Source of the DNA: Cololabis saira
Lineage: Eukaryota > Chordata > Actinopteri > Beloniformes > Belonidae
NCBI RefSeq assembly: GCF_033807715.1
Contig: NC_084599.1
Coordinates: 3,098,125-3,162,124, forward strand
DNA length: 64,000 bases
Direction: 5' to 3'
This document shows, in pieces, positions 41,722 to 53,000 of this stretch; within the stretch, counting starts at the first letter, position 1; the number at the start of each line of letters is the position of its first letter. The translations under genes were made by a program, and so were the position numbers. Under the pieces are notes generated by a model, which was not told where the DNA came from, did not search any database, and saw only the letters and a program-made list of their open reading frames with translations.

Positions 41722-44700
41722 ATGGATAACTTACTGACTCCACCATCGTCGATGAGGTTTGATGGAAATCTTGCTGAAAATTGGAAGAGGTTTAAGCAGA
41801 GATTCAACATTTACCTGGATGCAAGTGGAGCGGGTGGAGATGACGAAAAGAGAAAAGCCTCCATTCTTCTCCATGTGATCGGCGAAGAGGCTCTGGAGAT
41901 ATACAACAGTTTCCACATAAGTGACGGTGAGCTGGAACTAGATGTCATAATGACGAAGTTTGAGGAGTACTTTGTACCGAGCACAAACGTCACGTACGAG
42001 AGATATAAGTTCTTTATTTGTGATCAGAAGCAAGGAGTGAGTTTTGATCAGTATTATGCGGAGCTGCTGACATTGGCCAAGTCATGTGAATTCGGCGATC
42101 TAAAGGACCAACTCATAAAGGATAAAATAGTCACAGGAATACCAGACAACGCACTGAGGGAACGGCTGTTGCGTGAAAAAGACTTAAACCTGGACAAAGC
42201 AGTGCAAATGTGCAGAGCGGCAGAGACCACACGGGCGCAGGCGAAGGAGCTGCGGAGGGACGGCACGGCGGTGCACGCAGTGAAAGCAGAAGGCCGGCGG
42301 CCAGCAAAAAGATTCCCAAGACAAAGACACGCAGAATCTCACATAGAGAAAAAAGAGAGCGGCGCCTGTAAGAGATGTGGAGGTGCACACCTACCGAACA
42401 AATGTCCAGCATTTGGTAGGACTTGCAATAATTGTGGCAAAATGAACCATTATGCAAAGTGCTGCAGAGCTACTGTGACTGTGAAAAAGAAAGTGCACAC
42501 ACTGGAGGAAGAGCCAGAGGAATTATTTGTGGACTGTTTGCTTAAAGATGATGATGTGTTGGAACTTTCAGAGGATACAGGAGATGATGAATGGATTGTG
42601 CCAATAACTGTGAATGACACAATTGTGCCATTTAAGCTTGATACAGGAGCACAAGCAAATCTGATGTCCGAGGCTGATTACAGACAACTCACAGTTAAAA
42701 GCAAAATGTATCCCGCCAGGACTAGAGTGCGAGGCTACACTGGAGAGAGGGTTCCAGTTAAAGGGCGCTGTGTGGCAACGTTCGAGCACGGGGGACATCG
42801 TATGAAGGCTCAGCTGCTGATCGTGGCACACGAGGTACAGCCCATATTAGGCCTGAAAGCTTGTGAAAAACTCAGCCTGGTCAAGAGAGTCTATGTGGTT
42901 GCATCACAGCCTCAGAGGGATCAGCATCCTTTCATGGAGGAATACAGGGATGTTTTTGAAGGACTTGGATGTTTGCCGGGGGTGCACAAAATCCATATTG
43001 ATGAAACTGTGGCTCCTGTTGTCCATGCATGCAGAAAGGTGCCATTCGCACTAAGAGAAAAATTAAAGGAAGAACTCGCCCGCATGGAAAAGCTAAAAGT
43101 CATACAAAAAGTGGACGAGCCAACGGACTGGGTGAGCTCACTGGTGGTTGTTCAAAAGAAAAATGGATCACTAAGAACATGCTTAGACCCAAAAGACTTG
43201 AATAAAGCGATCAAGAGGGAGCACTTTAAACTGCCCACTAGGGACGAGATCATGTCTCAGTTTGCAGGTGCCAAGTGGTTCAGCAAGCTTGATGCGTCGT
43301 CAGGGTTCTGGCAGATGAAGCTCGATGAGGCCAGTTCAAAACTCTGCACGTTTAACACTCCAGAGGGGCGTTATCGCTTTCTACGCCTGCCATATGGGAT
43401 CCTGTCTGCTCCGGAGGTGTATCACAAAACGATTCATATGGTATACGAACACATACCTGGAGTGGACACCATGATGGACGACATCATTGTTTGGGGGTCC
43501 ACCAAGGAGGAACACGACATCAGGCTGAAACAGGTACTGGACACCACCCGAAAAGTAAACCTGAAACTGAACAGAGAAAAGTGTGAACTAGGAGTAAAGA
43601 GGCTGACCTTTGTGGGGGATGTCGTCTCAGAGGACGGGGTGCAGCCAGACCCCAGAAAGACATCTGCTATTGTGAACATGGGCAGACCCAAAAACAAAGA
43701 AGAAGTCAGGCGTTTTCTGGGCATGGTTACATATTTGGCCAAGTTCGTCCCAATGTTGTCCACTCAATCAGCACCACTCAGATGTCTTTTGGAGCAGAAA
43801 AATGAGTGGGTGTGGTCACATGAACAGGAAGAGAGTTTCCAGGTTCTCAAAAGACTCTTAACTGAGGAACCAGTGCTGAAGTTCTTTGATCCTGACAAGC
43901 AAGTAAGAATTTCAGCTGATGCATCCCAGTATGGACTCGGAGCAGTTCTTCTGCAGCAGCATGAGGCAGCATGGCAGCCGGTGGCTTACGCCTCAAGAGC
44001 CCTGAGCAGTGCAGAGCGTAATTACGCTCAAATAGAAAAAGAACTCTTGGCTAGCACATACGGGTGTGAGCGTTTTCACCAATATATCTATGGACAAGCG
44101 TTTGAAGTGGAGACTGACCACAAACCGCTGGTTTCCATCATGTCAAAGCCTCTGAACGACTGTCCCATGCGCATACAGAGAATGTTAATACGGCTGCAGA
44201 GGTACGATTTCAAGATGATCTATACACCGGGGAAATATATGTTCGCTGCTGACGCTCTGTCACGGGCGGTGGACAAAAGTGAAAGAGCAGATGACAGGAC
44301 AAATGCAGACATTGAGGCTTATGTCAACATGATCGTCACTTCCCTGCCTGTTTCTGACGACAAGATGGAGCACATCAGACAAGCAACAGAGTTGGATGAC
44401 ACAATGGAAAAGGTCAAGCAGGCAATATTGTTAGGTTGGCCAGCGCAGAAAAATGACTGCCCCAGACAGATTCAGGACTACTGGGCGTGCAGAGACGAAC
44501 TGTCTGTTGTAAATAATGTTGTGTTCAAGGGTAACAAGTTTGTCATTCCAGTGGCGCTGCGCAAAGAGATGCTTGGCAAAATACATGAAGGACATCTCGG
44601 GGAGGAAAAGTGCAAGCGCAGAGCCCGTGAGGTCATGTATTGGCCAAGAATGAACCAAGACATCAGTCAGACCACTGCTTCCTGTGAAATATGCCTCACC

Positions 44701-45741
44701 TACAGGGCCAAGCAACAAGCGCAGCCGCTCATGCCACACGTCGTGCCTGATAGGCCCTTCTACAAGGTGGGAGTAGATTTGTTTGACTGTAATGGAAAAA
44801 GTAATATTGTTCTAACAGATTACTTTTCAAATTATCCTGAGGTCGCCACATTACAGTCAACGACCAGTAATGCAGTAATAACTTTCTTGAAAGCTGTATT
44901 TTCCAGACACGGGGTTCCATGTGAAGTGGTGTCCGACAACGGTCCCCAGTTCTCCAGTGGTGAGTTTGCCTCATTTGCAAGGGAATGGGGTTTCCATCAC
45001 ATCACTTCAAGCCCGCATTACCCTAGATCCAACGGTCTGGCAGAAAGTTCAGTGAAGGTGGTGAAAAATCTCATGAGAAAAGCACAAGATGGACGTGAGG
45101 ATTTTCACAAGAGCCTCATGATCTACCGCAGCGCACCTCTGCAGAACGGTTTGTCTCCAGCTCAGATGCTAATGGGCCGGCGCCTGCGCACAAACCTTCC
45201 TGTGATAGAGGAGCTGTTGACACCTAAAGGTGCACACAAGATCAAGGCTGACAAAGAAAGAGAAAAACGGAAACAAAAATGGCAGCATGATAAAAGCGTG
45301 AAAGACTTACCTGTCCTGAGGCCCGGAGATCAGGTCCGTGTATGGGATAATCCGACAAGCACTTGGAGTATACAAGGACGTGTGCTGAGGGAAATTGCTC
45401 CACGTTCTTACCAGGTGCAGACTGAGGATGGACAGTCTCGCAGGAGAAATCGTGTGGATCTTCGTCCACACGAGCCAGGACAAAATGTGGACATGTATGA
45501 TCTTTTTCCATATGACTCAAATCAAACCATGGACACTCCTGCGTCTTCACCCAAGCAAGCAGAGCTACATGACAACCAGCTGCAGGCTTGTTCAGACGAG
45601 CAGGCTCATCCAGATGTTGCAGGCACCGGAGTTCCAGCATCTACTGTGCCTGAAGTATCCAGAAGTCCTGCTGTGCCTAACATATCCACTAGACCAAGAA
45701 GGACTGTTAAGAAACCAGACAGACTGATTGATAGCATGTAA
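41722..45741 (+). CDS. Gag-Pol polyprotein of the Ty3/gypsy element (1339 aa)
   Basis: Intact ORF. I take the ATG at 41722 (GACGCCATGG, strong Kozak); the frame is open 40 codons further upstream but only from a TTG. Gag capsid-like region 1-180. Two CCHC zinc knuckles start at Cys216 and Cys235. Aspartic protease with DTGA at Asp307. Reverse transcriptase with MDD (Asp586-Asp587) in place of the more usual YVDD/YMDD. RNase H with Asp733 and Asp799. Integrase HHCC zinc site (His955, His958, Cys988, Cys991) and DDE triad Asp1019, Asp1072, Glu1108, with the DD35E spacing. The C-terminal integrase tail follows. Gag and Pol are fused in one frame, with no frameshift or stop between them. It resembles the K02A2.6-like Mag/SURL group; the clade is an inference. 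Confidence 0.95.
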   Translation: MDNLLTPPSSMRFDGNLAENWKRFKQRFNIYLDASGAGGDDEKRKASILLHVIGEEALEIYNSFHISDGELELDVIMTKFEEYFVPSTNVTYERYKFFICDQKQGVSFDQYYAELLTLAKSCEFGDLKDQLIKDKIVTGIPDNALRERLLREKDLNLDKAVQMCRAAETTRAQAKELRRDGTAVHAVKAEGRRPAKRFPRQRHAESHIEKKESGACKRCGGAHLPNKCPAFGRTCNNCGKMNHYAKCCRATVTVKKKVHTLEEEPEELFVDCLLKDDDVLELSEDTGDDEWIVPITVNDTIVPFKLDTGAQANLMSEADYRQLTVKSKMYPARTRVRGYTGERVPVKGRCVATFEHGGHRMKAQLLIVAHEVQPILGLKACEKLSLVKRVYVVASQPQRDQHPFMEEYRDVFEGLGCLPGVHKIHIDETVAPVVHACRKVPFALREKLKEELARMEKLKVIQKVDEPTDWVSSLVVVQKKNGSLRTCLDPKDLNKAIKREHFKLPTRDEIMSQFAGAKWFSKLDASSGFWQMKLDEASSKLCTFNTPEGRYRFLRLPYGILSAPEVYHKTIHMVYEHIPGVDTMMDDIIVWGSTKEEHDIRLKQVLDTTRKVNLKLNREKCELGVKRLTFVGDVVSEDGVQPDPRKTSAIVNMGRPKNKEEVRRFLGMVTYLAKFVPMLSTQSAPLRCLLEQKNEWVWSHEQEESFQVLKRLLTEEPVLKFFDPDKQVRISADASQYGLGAVLLQQHEAAWQPVAYASRALSSAERNYAQIEKELLASTYGCERFHQYIYGQAFEVETDHKPLVSIMSKPLNDCPMRIQRMLIRLQRYDFKMIYTPGKYMFAADALSRAVDKSERADDRTNADIEAYVNMIVTSLPVSDDKMEHIRQATELDDTMEKVKQAILLGWPAQKNDCPRQIQDYWACRDELSVVNNVVFKGNKFVIPVALRKEMLGKIHEGHLGEEKCKRRAREVMYWPRMNQDISQTTASCEICLTYRAKQQAQPLMPHVVPDRPFYKVGVDLFDCNGKSNIVLTDYFSNYPEVATLQSTTSNAVITFLKAVFSRHGVPCEVVSDNGPQFSSGEFASFAREWGFHHITSSPHYPRSNGLAESSVKVVKNLMRKAQDGREDFHKSLMIYRSAPLQNGLSPAQMLMGRRLRTNLPVIEELLTPKGAHKIKADKEREKRKQKWQHDKSVKDLPVLRPGDQVRVWDNPTSTWSIQGRVLREIAPRSYQVQTEDGQSRRRNRVDLRPHEPGQNVDMYDLFPYDSNQTMDTPASSPKQAELHDNQLQACSDEQAHPDVAGTGVPASTVPEVSRSPAVPNISTRPRRTVKKPDRLIDSM

Positions 45742-45931
45742 TGGGTGTGGTTTAAAAAAAAAAAAAAAAAAAAAAAAAGATTTTAGTGGTGAATGTGTGT
45801 GGTAATATTCACAGATTGTTGCTGACATGTTTTGGCATAATATATTTTTCTAATGTTGGTTTAATGGGTTATGCAGATTTTTTCGGGTTTGTGATATAGC
45901 AAAAGAAAGCAGATATGTGTTTATTTTCTTT

Positions 45932-45943
45932 AAGAAGGGGAGA
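45932..45943 (+). promoter_or_regulatory. Polypurine tract
   Basis: AAGAAGGGGAGA (followed by one T) abuts the 3' LTR and would prime plus-strand synthesis. Confidence 0.8.
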
Positions 45944-46098
45944 TGTGTTGATAGTAGTGGTGGAACTACATTACCCAGAATGCCATATATTGGTCGCGGG
46001 TTGATGATGTCACTGTTCAAGATGGCTACCTGAAGTTGGTCAGTAAAGCTGCATGAAAACCTAAGCTGGTGTGTTCTTTGAGGGCTACAAACATAACA
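45944..46098 (+). repeat. 3' LTR (155 bp)
   Basis: Same sequence as the 5' LTR, with no difference found by eye. Followed by the GGTAG target duplication. A 24-base A run (45752-45778 region) lies between the stop codon and this LTR. Confidence 0.93.
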
Positions 46099-46103
46099 GG
46101 TAG

Positions 46104-46309
46104 TACATAACGTTTTCACACGGAAATATGACTCAGCGATGTCCAGATGCAACAGTCACGTGACCTGAGCGTAAATACTTTTTTTTTTTAGTGTCCATCT
46201 GTAAAGAAGTAGAGTTTTGAGGGTGATATTTTAGTCGCATCGGAGATTGCTACAAATTGTGCCCTCATAATCGTGCGTGAACCACACTTAAAGAAGTTAC
46301 AGGTCTGTG
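46104..46309. other. No recognised feature
   Basis: Right flank of the LTR element; unassigned. Confidence 0.45.
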
Positions 46310-46393
46310 AAAGGCAGAAATCTTGCTTGTTTGTAGGTGACCAAATACTTATTTTACCCAGGAATTTACCAATTCATTCAGTAAAAATCGTAC
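46310..46393. mobile_element. Tc1-like transposon end fragment
   Basis: Contains AATCTTGCTTGTTTGTAGGT and GACCAAATACTTATTTT, the right-hand terminal region of the Tc1 family seen at 15801-16130. Cut off by a hAT at 46394. Confidence 0.65.
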
Positions 46394-47458
46394 TAGGGCT
46401 GAACGATTAATTGCATTTGCGATAATATCGCAATGTGATAAAACGAGATTTTCTAACCGCAAAGGCTGCGATTTGACCAGATCACGTGATGTGGTCACGT
46501 GATTTGGTCACGTGATGTGCGAGTGAGCAGAGCAGGAAGAGCAGAGCCGGCAGGGAAAACAAGTCAACAGTGTAACCTGAATATACCATGGCCTCAGTGT
46601 TAGGGCTAGGCCAGGCGGGGCTTTATAAATGTATTAAATATATGAGCGCGGAGTCGGCGTGGCGAGGAGCATGAGCCGGGCGCCGGCGGACAGTCGTGCT
46701 CTGAGCCTGAAGCCCGTCAGCTCAGGAGAGGTCGAAGGTTAAACAGCGGGGCTGCCAGTTGTTCATTGCTGGTTGGTTTTGTTAACTCTGAGCTAGGGCT
46801 GTGCGATTAATCGATTTTAAATCTAAATCGGATTTATTAATCACAATCGATGTTAAAAAAAGGAAAATCGATTTTCCTTTTTTGCAGCTAGCTGCATTAC
46901 AGACAGAGCTCATCTAGTCATCTTATTTTGGTCAAGAAAATTGTAAATGTTGTCACTTTACTAAACTCAAGGAGGATTTACAGTATCTTTCAATTGCACT
47001 TCATTCCCAATAGGGAAATTTTTTGCTATTTTTCTTTAAAAAATAAAGATAAAATATTTGAAACAATTTATTCCATTGTCTTTTGTAGTTTTACCAAAAA
47101 AATCGAAATCGAAAATCGGGTTTTCAGAGAAAATAAATCGGGATTTTATTTTTGTCCAAAATCGCCCAGCCCTACTCTGAGCTTTGTTGGTTTGTTAGTT
47201 TGCTGGTGTTTTTTTTTTTCTCCCTGTGATTTTTGAGTTATTTGTGAAGAAGTTCTGAGTTTCCTGTGAGGAAGGTTTTTTTGTTCCCTGGGGGAGTTTT
47301 TCTGTGTTTTTCTATTAAACTACGCCTCGTTTTGGCTAAAGTTTAACCCGGTTTGGTGTCGTGTGATTGGGTTCAGAGAGAGCCACCCATAACACTTGTG
47401 TGTACAGACGTGTGTAGACGTGTTAAAGATGTTTAACACGTCTACAGTTGTTTGTTTT
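46394..47458 (+). mobile_element. hAT element (TAGGGCTGAACGATT), with nested hAT
   Basis: Left end TAGGGCTGAACGATTAATTG. The interior is the reverse of 22885-23520. The right end is lost. It is split by a complete hAT MITE at 46794-47174. Confidence 0.75.
46794..47174. mobile_element. hAT MITE (TAGGGCTGTGCGATTAATCG)
   Basis: Ends TAGGGCTGTGCGATTAATCG and ATCGCCCAGCCCTA. Perfect 8-bp target duplication CTCTGAGC (46786-46793, 47175-47182). 381 bp, noncoding. Confidence 0.93.
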
Positions 47459-47469
47459 CTTTATTGTTG

Positions 47470-47565
47470 TAAAAAAGTTGCGCGAAGCAGCATTTGTAGG
47501 AACGCCAGACCAGATCAAGCTTCGCTGGAAGACGCTGGAAAAGGAGAACTATAGGACCAAGAAAC
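47470..47565 (+). pseudogene. Myb/SANT-like peptide of a Harbinger-type element
   Basis: The frame reads GTPDQIKLRWKTLEKENYRT, matching the last helix region of transposon Myb/SANT-like domains (xTPxQxxxRWKxLxxxYxxxK). It belongs to the element whose right terminus ends at 47838. The rest of the protein is absent. Confidence 0.55.
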
Positions 47566-47838
47566 AAAACCACTTCTACTGGGCTGTTGATTATCCTCTG
47601 TGCTGCTGTTATTGTTGTTGTTTTGGATTTGGATACAGGAAGAAGAAGCTGAAATGACGGGAATTACGTCATGATGTTCTCCGTGCGTCTCTGGTTTGAT
47701 CCAGATATCCCAAATGATTAATCACCATGTAAACAGGGATAACTCTGTTTGCTCACGCATGGAAACACATTATTCCCAATGTTTCAGTAACTGGAATATT
47801 GACCTTAACCCCATTTTTGACTGTATGTAAACGTAGTC
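47566..47838 (-). mobile_element. Right end of the TGACTACGTTTACATG element
   Basis: Ends TGTATGTAAACGTAGTCA and is the inverted counterpart of 8772-8960 (shares CATGATGTTCTCCGTGCGTC in reverse). The left end is missing. Confidence 0.75.
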
Positions 47839-47840
47839 AG

Positions 47841-49124
47841 TGTTAGATAGACCACATTAGCACTAAATCAGCACGTTCCCACATCTGCCTGAAAGGTGTA
47901 TCAGAGGATTTTGTGACGGCAGCACAAATTCATGTGACACCAGAGAATCCTCCCAGTCTGTAATCATCCACTGATGCAATGCCCTGCTGCCTCTGCCTGC
48001 TCTGCTTGCTCTGTCTGAATCCCCAAAGGGGAACGGCACTGGTTTAATCGAGGACAGCTTTTTCTACGCTAATATGATGCAACCGCTGCGTGAAAAAGGC
48101 CTTTGAACAGAATTCAAGGTTGTTCTCCATCTGTTTCTCTCCATTTCATGTGAGGCCATTGCCTACTGCAGGACAAAAAAAATACAAATCTCTCCACACT
48201 TCCATCCATTTTGTCTTACCCATTACAATTCAAAACAGTAACAAGAACTGGTTGCATAACTGTACTACTCCAACATGATTCCTTTGTGATTTATTAAGGC
48301 CAAGTAATCAGCGTGTCCTACATAGATAACATGACTCAGCTGGCTCCTCTGCAGCTCAGCATGTGCTCCGTTACATCAACCACAAATTACAAAAACTACT
48401 TAAAAAACAGCATTTAAGACGCCAGTATTGAAACTATGAATATACCATTATTGCCTCACTCATTTCCTGCAACGATGTTAAATGTAAAAGTGTTCCATGC
48501 ACCAAACTGTACCATCAGTTTACAAGGTTGTACGTTTCATGGCACATTACTCTTCACATCTAAGCAAAGGTATTTTTCTGTGACCGTGAGGATCTGCAGT
48601 CAGAGCACGATAAATGTTCTGCACATCTCTGCAGCCAGCTTTACTCTGGTATTCAACACAAAAGGACAGCCTTGAGAAGAGGTTCATTTCATTCTCCCAG
48701 CCTTGAGGAATCATCACAAACTACCAACAAAAACTGTATGAACAGGAAAAACTGGAATCTGGATCCTCCTTGGGTGGAAATCTATTAGATGTAGGGTTTT
48801 TAGCACAACACCACATAATCTAACAAAGCGCATGAACAGAATACATTAAAAGATTGACAGAAAGCAGATTATATTGTTTTTAGGTTTGCCAAATTGACTT
48901 CACATACCATACTTTGGTCTGAGAAGAGGATCGCTGTGAAGAACAAGTAATTAGAAAGTCACAAATTAGAGTTCTGACTCTCACCAAACAGCATTGGTTA
49001 CAAGCGATCAGTTTATTCACCAGTCTTCGTGTTTTGCATGTCACCATGAGACAAGTTCCGGGAAATAGACCAACTATTGGAAATAGCGATGGAAAACAAC
49101 GGCACCGAAGTAAACAATCCTCGC
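47841..49124. other. No recognised feature
   Basis: About 1.3 kb of apparently single-copy sequence without a domain-bearing ORF. The best remaining candidate in the window for undisturbed host intron. Confidence 0.45.
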
Positions 49125-49776
49125 TAGGGTGTGCAAACAAGGGTACCTCACGATTCGATTTCGATTATTGGAGCTTCGATTCTTCGATTATAACGATTTT
49201 CGATTCGATTATTGGTGCCACGATTCTTCGATTATTGTGATTTTTAATGCTTTTTTCCATACAAGATTGATTTTGTCTTCATCTGTGGCTACATTTGTAA
49301 ATAAATAGCCAATCAATTAACTCAGTTCCTCTAACAACACTCATTAAGTAAATAACAAGGTTTTTTGAACATTTGACATGTATTTTTCAAAGACACAAAA
49401 TAATGTATTTTATGACTATGTAAACATTTGCTCTTTGACTTACTTAACTTTGACCAGGGAAAGCTGCACTTGCATGAGAGCGCCCTCTATTGGCGGAAAA
49501 CACTGAAAACGGTCAAGCCCTGGATTTAATGAGTTCATTAATTCAAGTAAACAAGAGTACTTCCATCAAATGTATTTAGTGTAAACATATTTGCCATATT
49601 TCGAGTGAAGAATAAGAAATGTGCATTCTTGAAAATGAAATGATTCAGCAGCTTATTCAGTCTGGAATCTGGATAGGATAACTTAAAAAAAAAAAAAAAA
49701 ATGTATTTATCGATTCCAAATCGTCACGTGACGCATCGCAATGCATCGACACATCGATGAATTGCACCCACCTCTA
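49125..49776. mobile_element. hAT-like MITE (CGATTATTGG / CATCGATGAATTGCACC)
   Basis: Left end TAGGGTGTGCAAAC, right end GATGAATTGCACCCACCTCTA. Internally repeated CGATTCTTCGATTAT. Flanks ATCCTCGC and GTCTTAGC match at only 5 of 8 bases, so the target duplication is decayed or the boundaries are off. Confidence 0.55.
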
Positions 49777-50058
49777 GTCTTAGCCCCCCAGGCACGGGCA
49801 GTTTATGGGGTTTCTCTAAGGGCCGACATATACTTGCTGTTGGTGTTTGTGTTCGTGTCCGTTCATGTCCGTTGCGTGCACCACCAACCGCAACGTCGCT
49901 CACGTAGTACGTGAGGAGAGTGCGTCGTACCGGCGGTAACTGATAGGGGGCAGTAATAGAGCAACAGTTGGAAAAGTGATTAAATATTTAGAAGTAGCGG
50001 TAGTAGCCGCAGTAGTAGCAGTAGCAGATTAGAACAACAAACAAGTTTACATGACAAT
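49777..50058. repeat. Host repeat of the LINE insertion, left part
   Basis: Begins near GGGCCGACATATACTTGCTG. It continues at 55275 after the LINE, into the 21-bp minisatellite and CGCGTGGCGGCCATGATGCA near 56110. Probably an old DNA element; class not determined. Confidence 0.45.
50043..50058. repeat. LINE target-site duplication, left
   Basis: AAGTTTACATGACAAT, repeated exactly at 55259-55274 on the other side of the LINE. Confidence 0.92.
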
Positions 50059-53000
50059 GGGTTGGACAAATCTTTCACTCTAATTTTAATAATCGTTCGA
50101 GAGGTACCGCTATACTACTACATAAACGATTACAATTCTCAGTGGAACAAATTATATCAGACCCAAATGGGCGTTACATTATAGTGGTAGGTGTATTATT
50201 CCAAACTCCTGTTATTCTGGTTTGTGCATACGCCCCTAACTTTGACTGTCCTAATTTTATGACTTCCTTATTCTAATCAATCCCATGCCTGAACTCGCAT
50301 CATCTTATTTTTGGGGGAGACCTTAATTTAACTGTTAATCCTATTCTTGATAAATCAAACCCCAAAAAACCTAACCCCTTCCAATATGGCTCGGACGCTT
50401 ACTACACTTATGGATCAAATTGGTAGTGTGGATGTGTGGCGTTTTCATCACCCTACAACAAAAGAGTTTTCATTTTATTCGCATGTTTATCAGACATATT
50501 CCCGCAATGATTATTTTTTTTAGACAAAATACTTATATCCTCTGTAAAATCATGTGAATATTCAGCAATAGTTATTTCAGACCACGCTCCTCTTCTATTG
50601 GATCTGCAGTTGTTTCCAAAATGTGAAAAGTGCTTAAATTGGAGATTTAATACTGGTTTATTATCGTCTGATAAATTTTGTAGATTTATTTCAGAAAAGA
50701 TTGCAATTTTCATACAAGATAATAAATCTGATTCAATCTCTCATTCGCTTCTATGGGAAACTTTAAAAGCAGTAATAAGAGGAGAGATTATATCTTACAG
50801 TGCCAGAGCAGGTAAGCAGAGGAACAGAGACAACAAGAATTGATGGAAGCAATTTAGCATATTGATAGACAACATTCATCACCTCTTAATCCCATTCTTC
50901 AGATGGAAAGACTTAAACTTCAAACTGAATTTGATTTAATTTCTACAAACAAGGCAGAACTACTTTTAAGGAGAACAAAAGGAACCTATTATGAGAATGG
51001 CGACAAGGCTAGCCGACCGTTAGCAAGGCAATTGAAGCATCAGTCTGCCTCCAGATCAATCGCACAAATTCGGAAAGACCCTCAAACCTTAATTACGGAT
51101 CCAAACGAGATAAATAATGTTTTTGCCTCATATTATTCCAATCTGTATAAATCGGAAGCTCCATCTGAGAACACCGTAATGGATACATTTTTAGATGATT
51201 TAGGTTTTCCTGTAATTAACGAAACAACTAAAAATAACTTGGATGCTTCACTTCGTTTAGAAGAGGTTATAGCCAGTCTTAAATTAATGCAAAATGGTAA
51301 GGCACCAGGCCCAGACAGCTTTCCAGCTGACTTCTTGAAGAAATTTTCTGACCAGTTAGCCCCCTTGATGCTGGACATGTTTAATGACTCTCTGGAGTGT
51401 GGCATCCTCCCAATGTCTTTAAATCAAGCTTTAATTTCTCTCATCCCAAAGAAAAATAAAGACCCGGAAGTATGCAGCAGTTGAAGGCCTGTCAGCTTGC
51501 TTAACACTGATATAAAGCTGTTAGCGAAGATCCTTGCTGGCCAGCTGGATCCCTTCCTACCAAACATTATTTCTACTGACCAAACTGGTTTTATAAAGGG
51601 TCGGCAGTTATCTTGTAATATTCGTCGTTTACTTAACATAATAATGTCAAAATCTGTTACAGAATATCCTGAATTGGGGGTCTCTATGGATGCAGAGAAG
51701 GCATTTGACCGCGTAGAGTGGGGTTATTTATTTTACAATATCTTACAAGATCCGGATTTGGTCAAAAATATATTTCATGGATTAAATTGCTTTACAGTGC
51801 CCCTACTGCAAGCGTAATTACCAACTCTACTCGGTCTGAGTTCTTCCCTTTAACACGCGGTTGCCGCCAGGGCTGCCCCTTGTCGCCCATGCTTTTCGCT
51901 GTCGCAATCGAACCGCTTTCCATCGCTTTGAAGAGCTCACCGCTCTTCTCTGGTATCAATAGGAATGGGATAGAACACAGAGTCTCGCTTTACGCGGATG
52001 ACCTGTTGCTTTATATCTCTAACCCTACTGTCTGTATTTACAAGATTCTTGATATTTTACAAACTTTTGGTTCCTTTTCGGGATATAAGTTGAATATTGA
52101 TAAGAGTGAGTGTTTTCCTCTCAATAATGTGGCTAAATAGATCTCGGCTCAAGCGCTACCTTTTCAACTAAACACTTCCAAATTTAGGTATTTGGGTATT
52201 AATATTTCTCATAGTCTTCCTTTAATTTACAAATATAATATTATGAAGTTGGTCAAAGAGATGAAATCTGATCTTAAGCACTGGAATACGCTCCATTAAA
52301 AATAAGAATCAACTCCATTAAGATAAATGTCTTACCCAGGTTTTTTTTTCCAGTCTTTACCAATATTCCTCCCCAAATGTTTTTTTAAGGAACTCGATCA
52401 GGCTATCTCATCATTTATTTGGGCAGGAAAGACTTCAAGAATAAAATATTCTACTCTATAACGAAGTAAAGAACAAGGTGGCCTTGCACTACCTAATCTG
52501 ATGATGTACTACTGGGCGGCCAATATTCAAAAAATCCATACTTGGTACAACTTTCCAACTACAGACTGGTGTCAGATGGAAGCTCACTCTTGTAACTCAG
52601 TCTGTTTATCAACCTTAATCTGTGCTCCTCTAAATTCATATTCTGCTAAACACATTTCTAATCCAATTGTTGCATCTACTTTAAAGATCTGGAAGCAGTT
52701 TAGATGTAACCTTAAAATCACCTCTCTTTCGCCACTGATACCTATCTGTGACAATCATTTATTTCTTCCTTAGGCTCTCGACTCTGTTTTCTCTGCGTGG
52801 AAAGAGAAAGGTCTCGTTTATTTTAGTCAATTTTACATTGATAAAGTTTTTGCTCCTTTCGACACCATTAAAAATAAGTTTGACCTTCCACAATCTCATT
52901 TATTTAGATATTTTCAAATTCGAAACTTTGCTCAACATAACTTTTTTAACTTCCCTCATCAATTGACATTGATTCAGTTTAAGGTCGTACACAGAATTCA

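Larger units (their letters stand above)
41410..46098 (+). mobile_element. Complete Ty3/gypsy LTR retrotransposon
   Basis: A full element of 4689 bp: 155-bp 5' LTR, primer-binding site, one long Gag-Pol frame, polypurine tract and 155-bp 3' LTR, flanked by the 5-bp direct repeat GGTAG (41405-41409, 46099-46103). The order protease, reverse transcriptase, RNase H, integrase identifies Ty3/gypsy. There is no envelope frame. The two LTRs look identical by eye, so insertion was recent and the element may be active or recently so. Confidence 0.95.

Noticed and set aside
49125..49776. Assigning an 8-bp target duplication to this hAT-like repeat
   Set aside because: The flanks agree at only 5 of 8 positions, which is not convincing.
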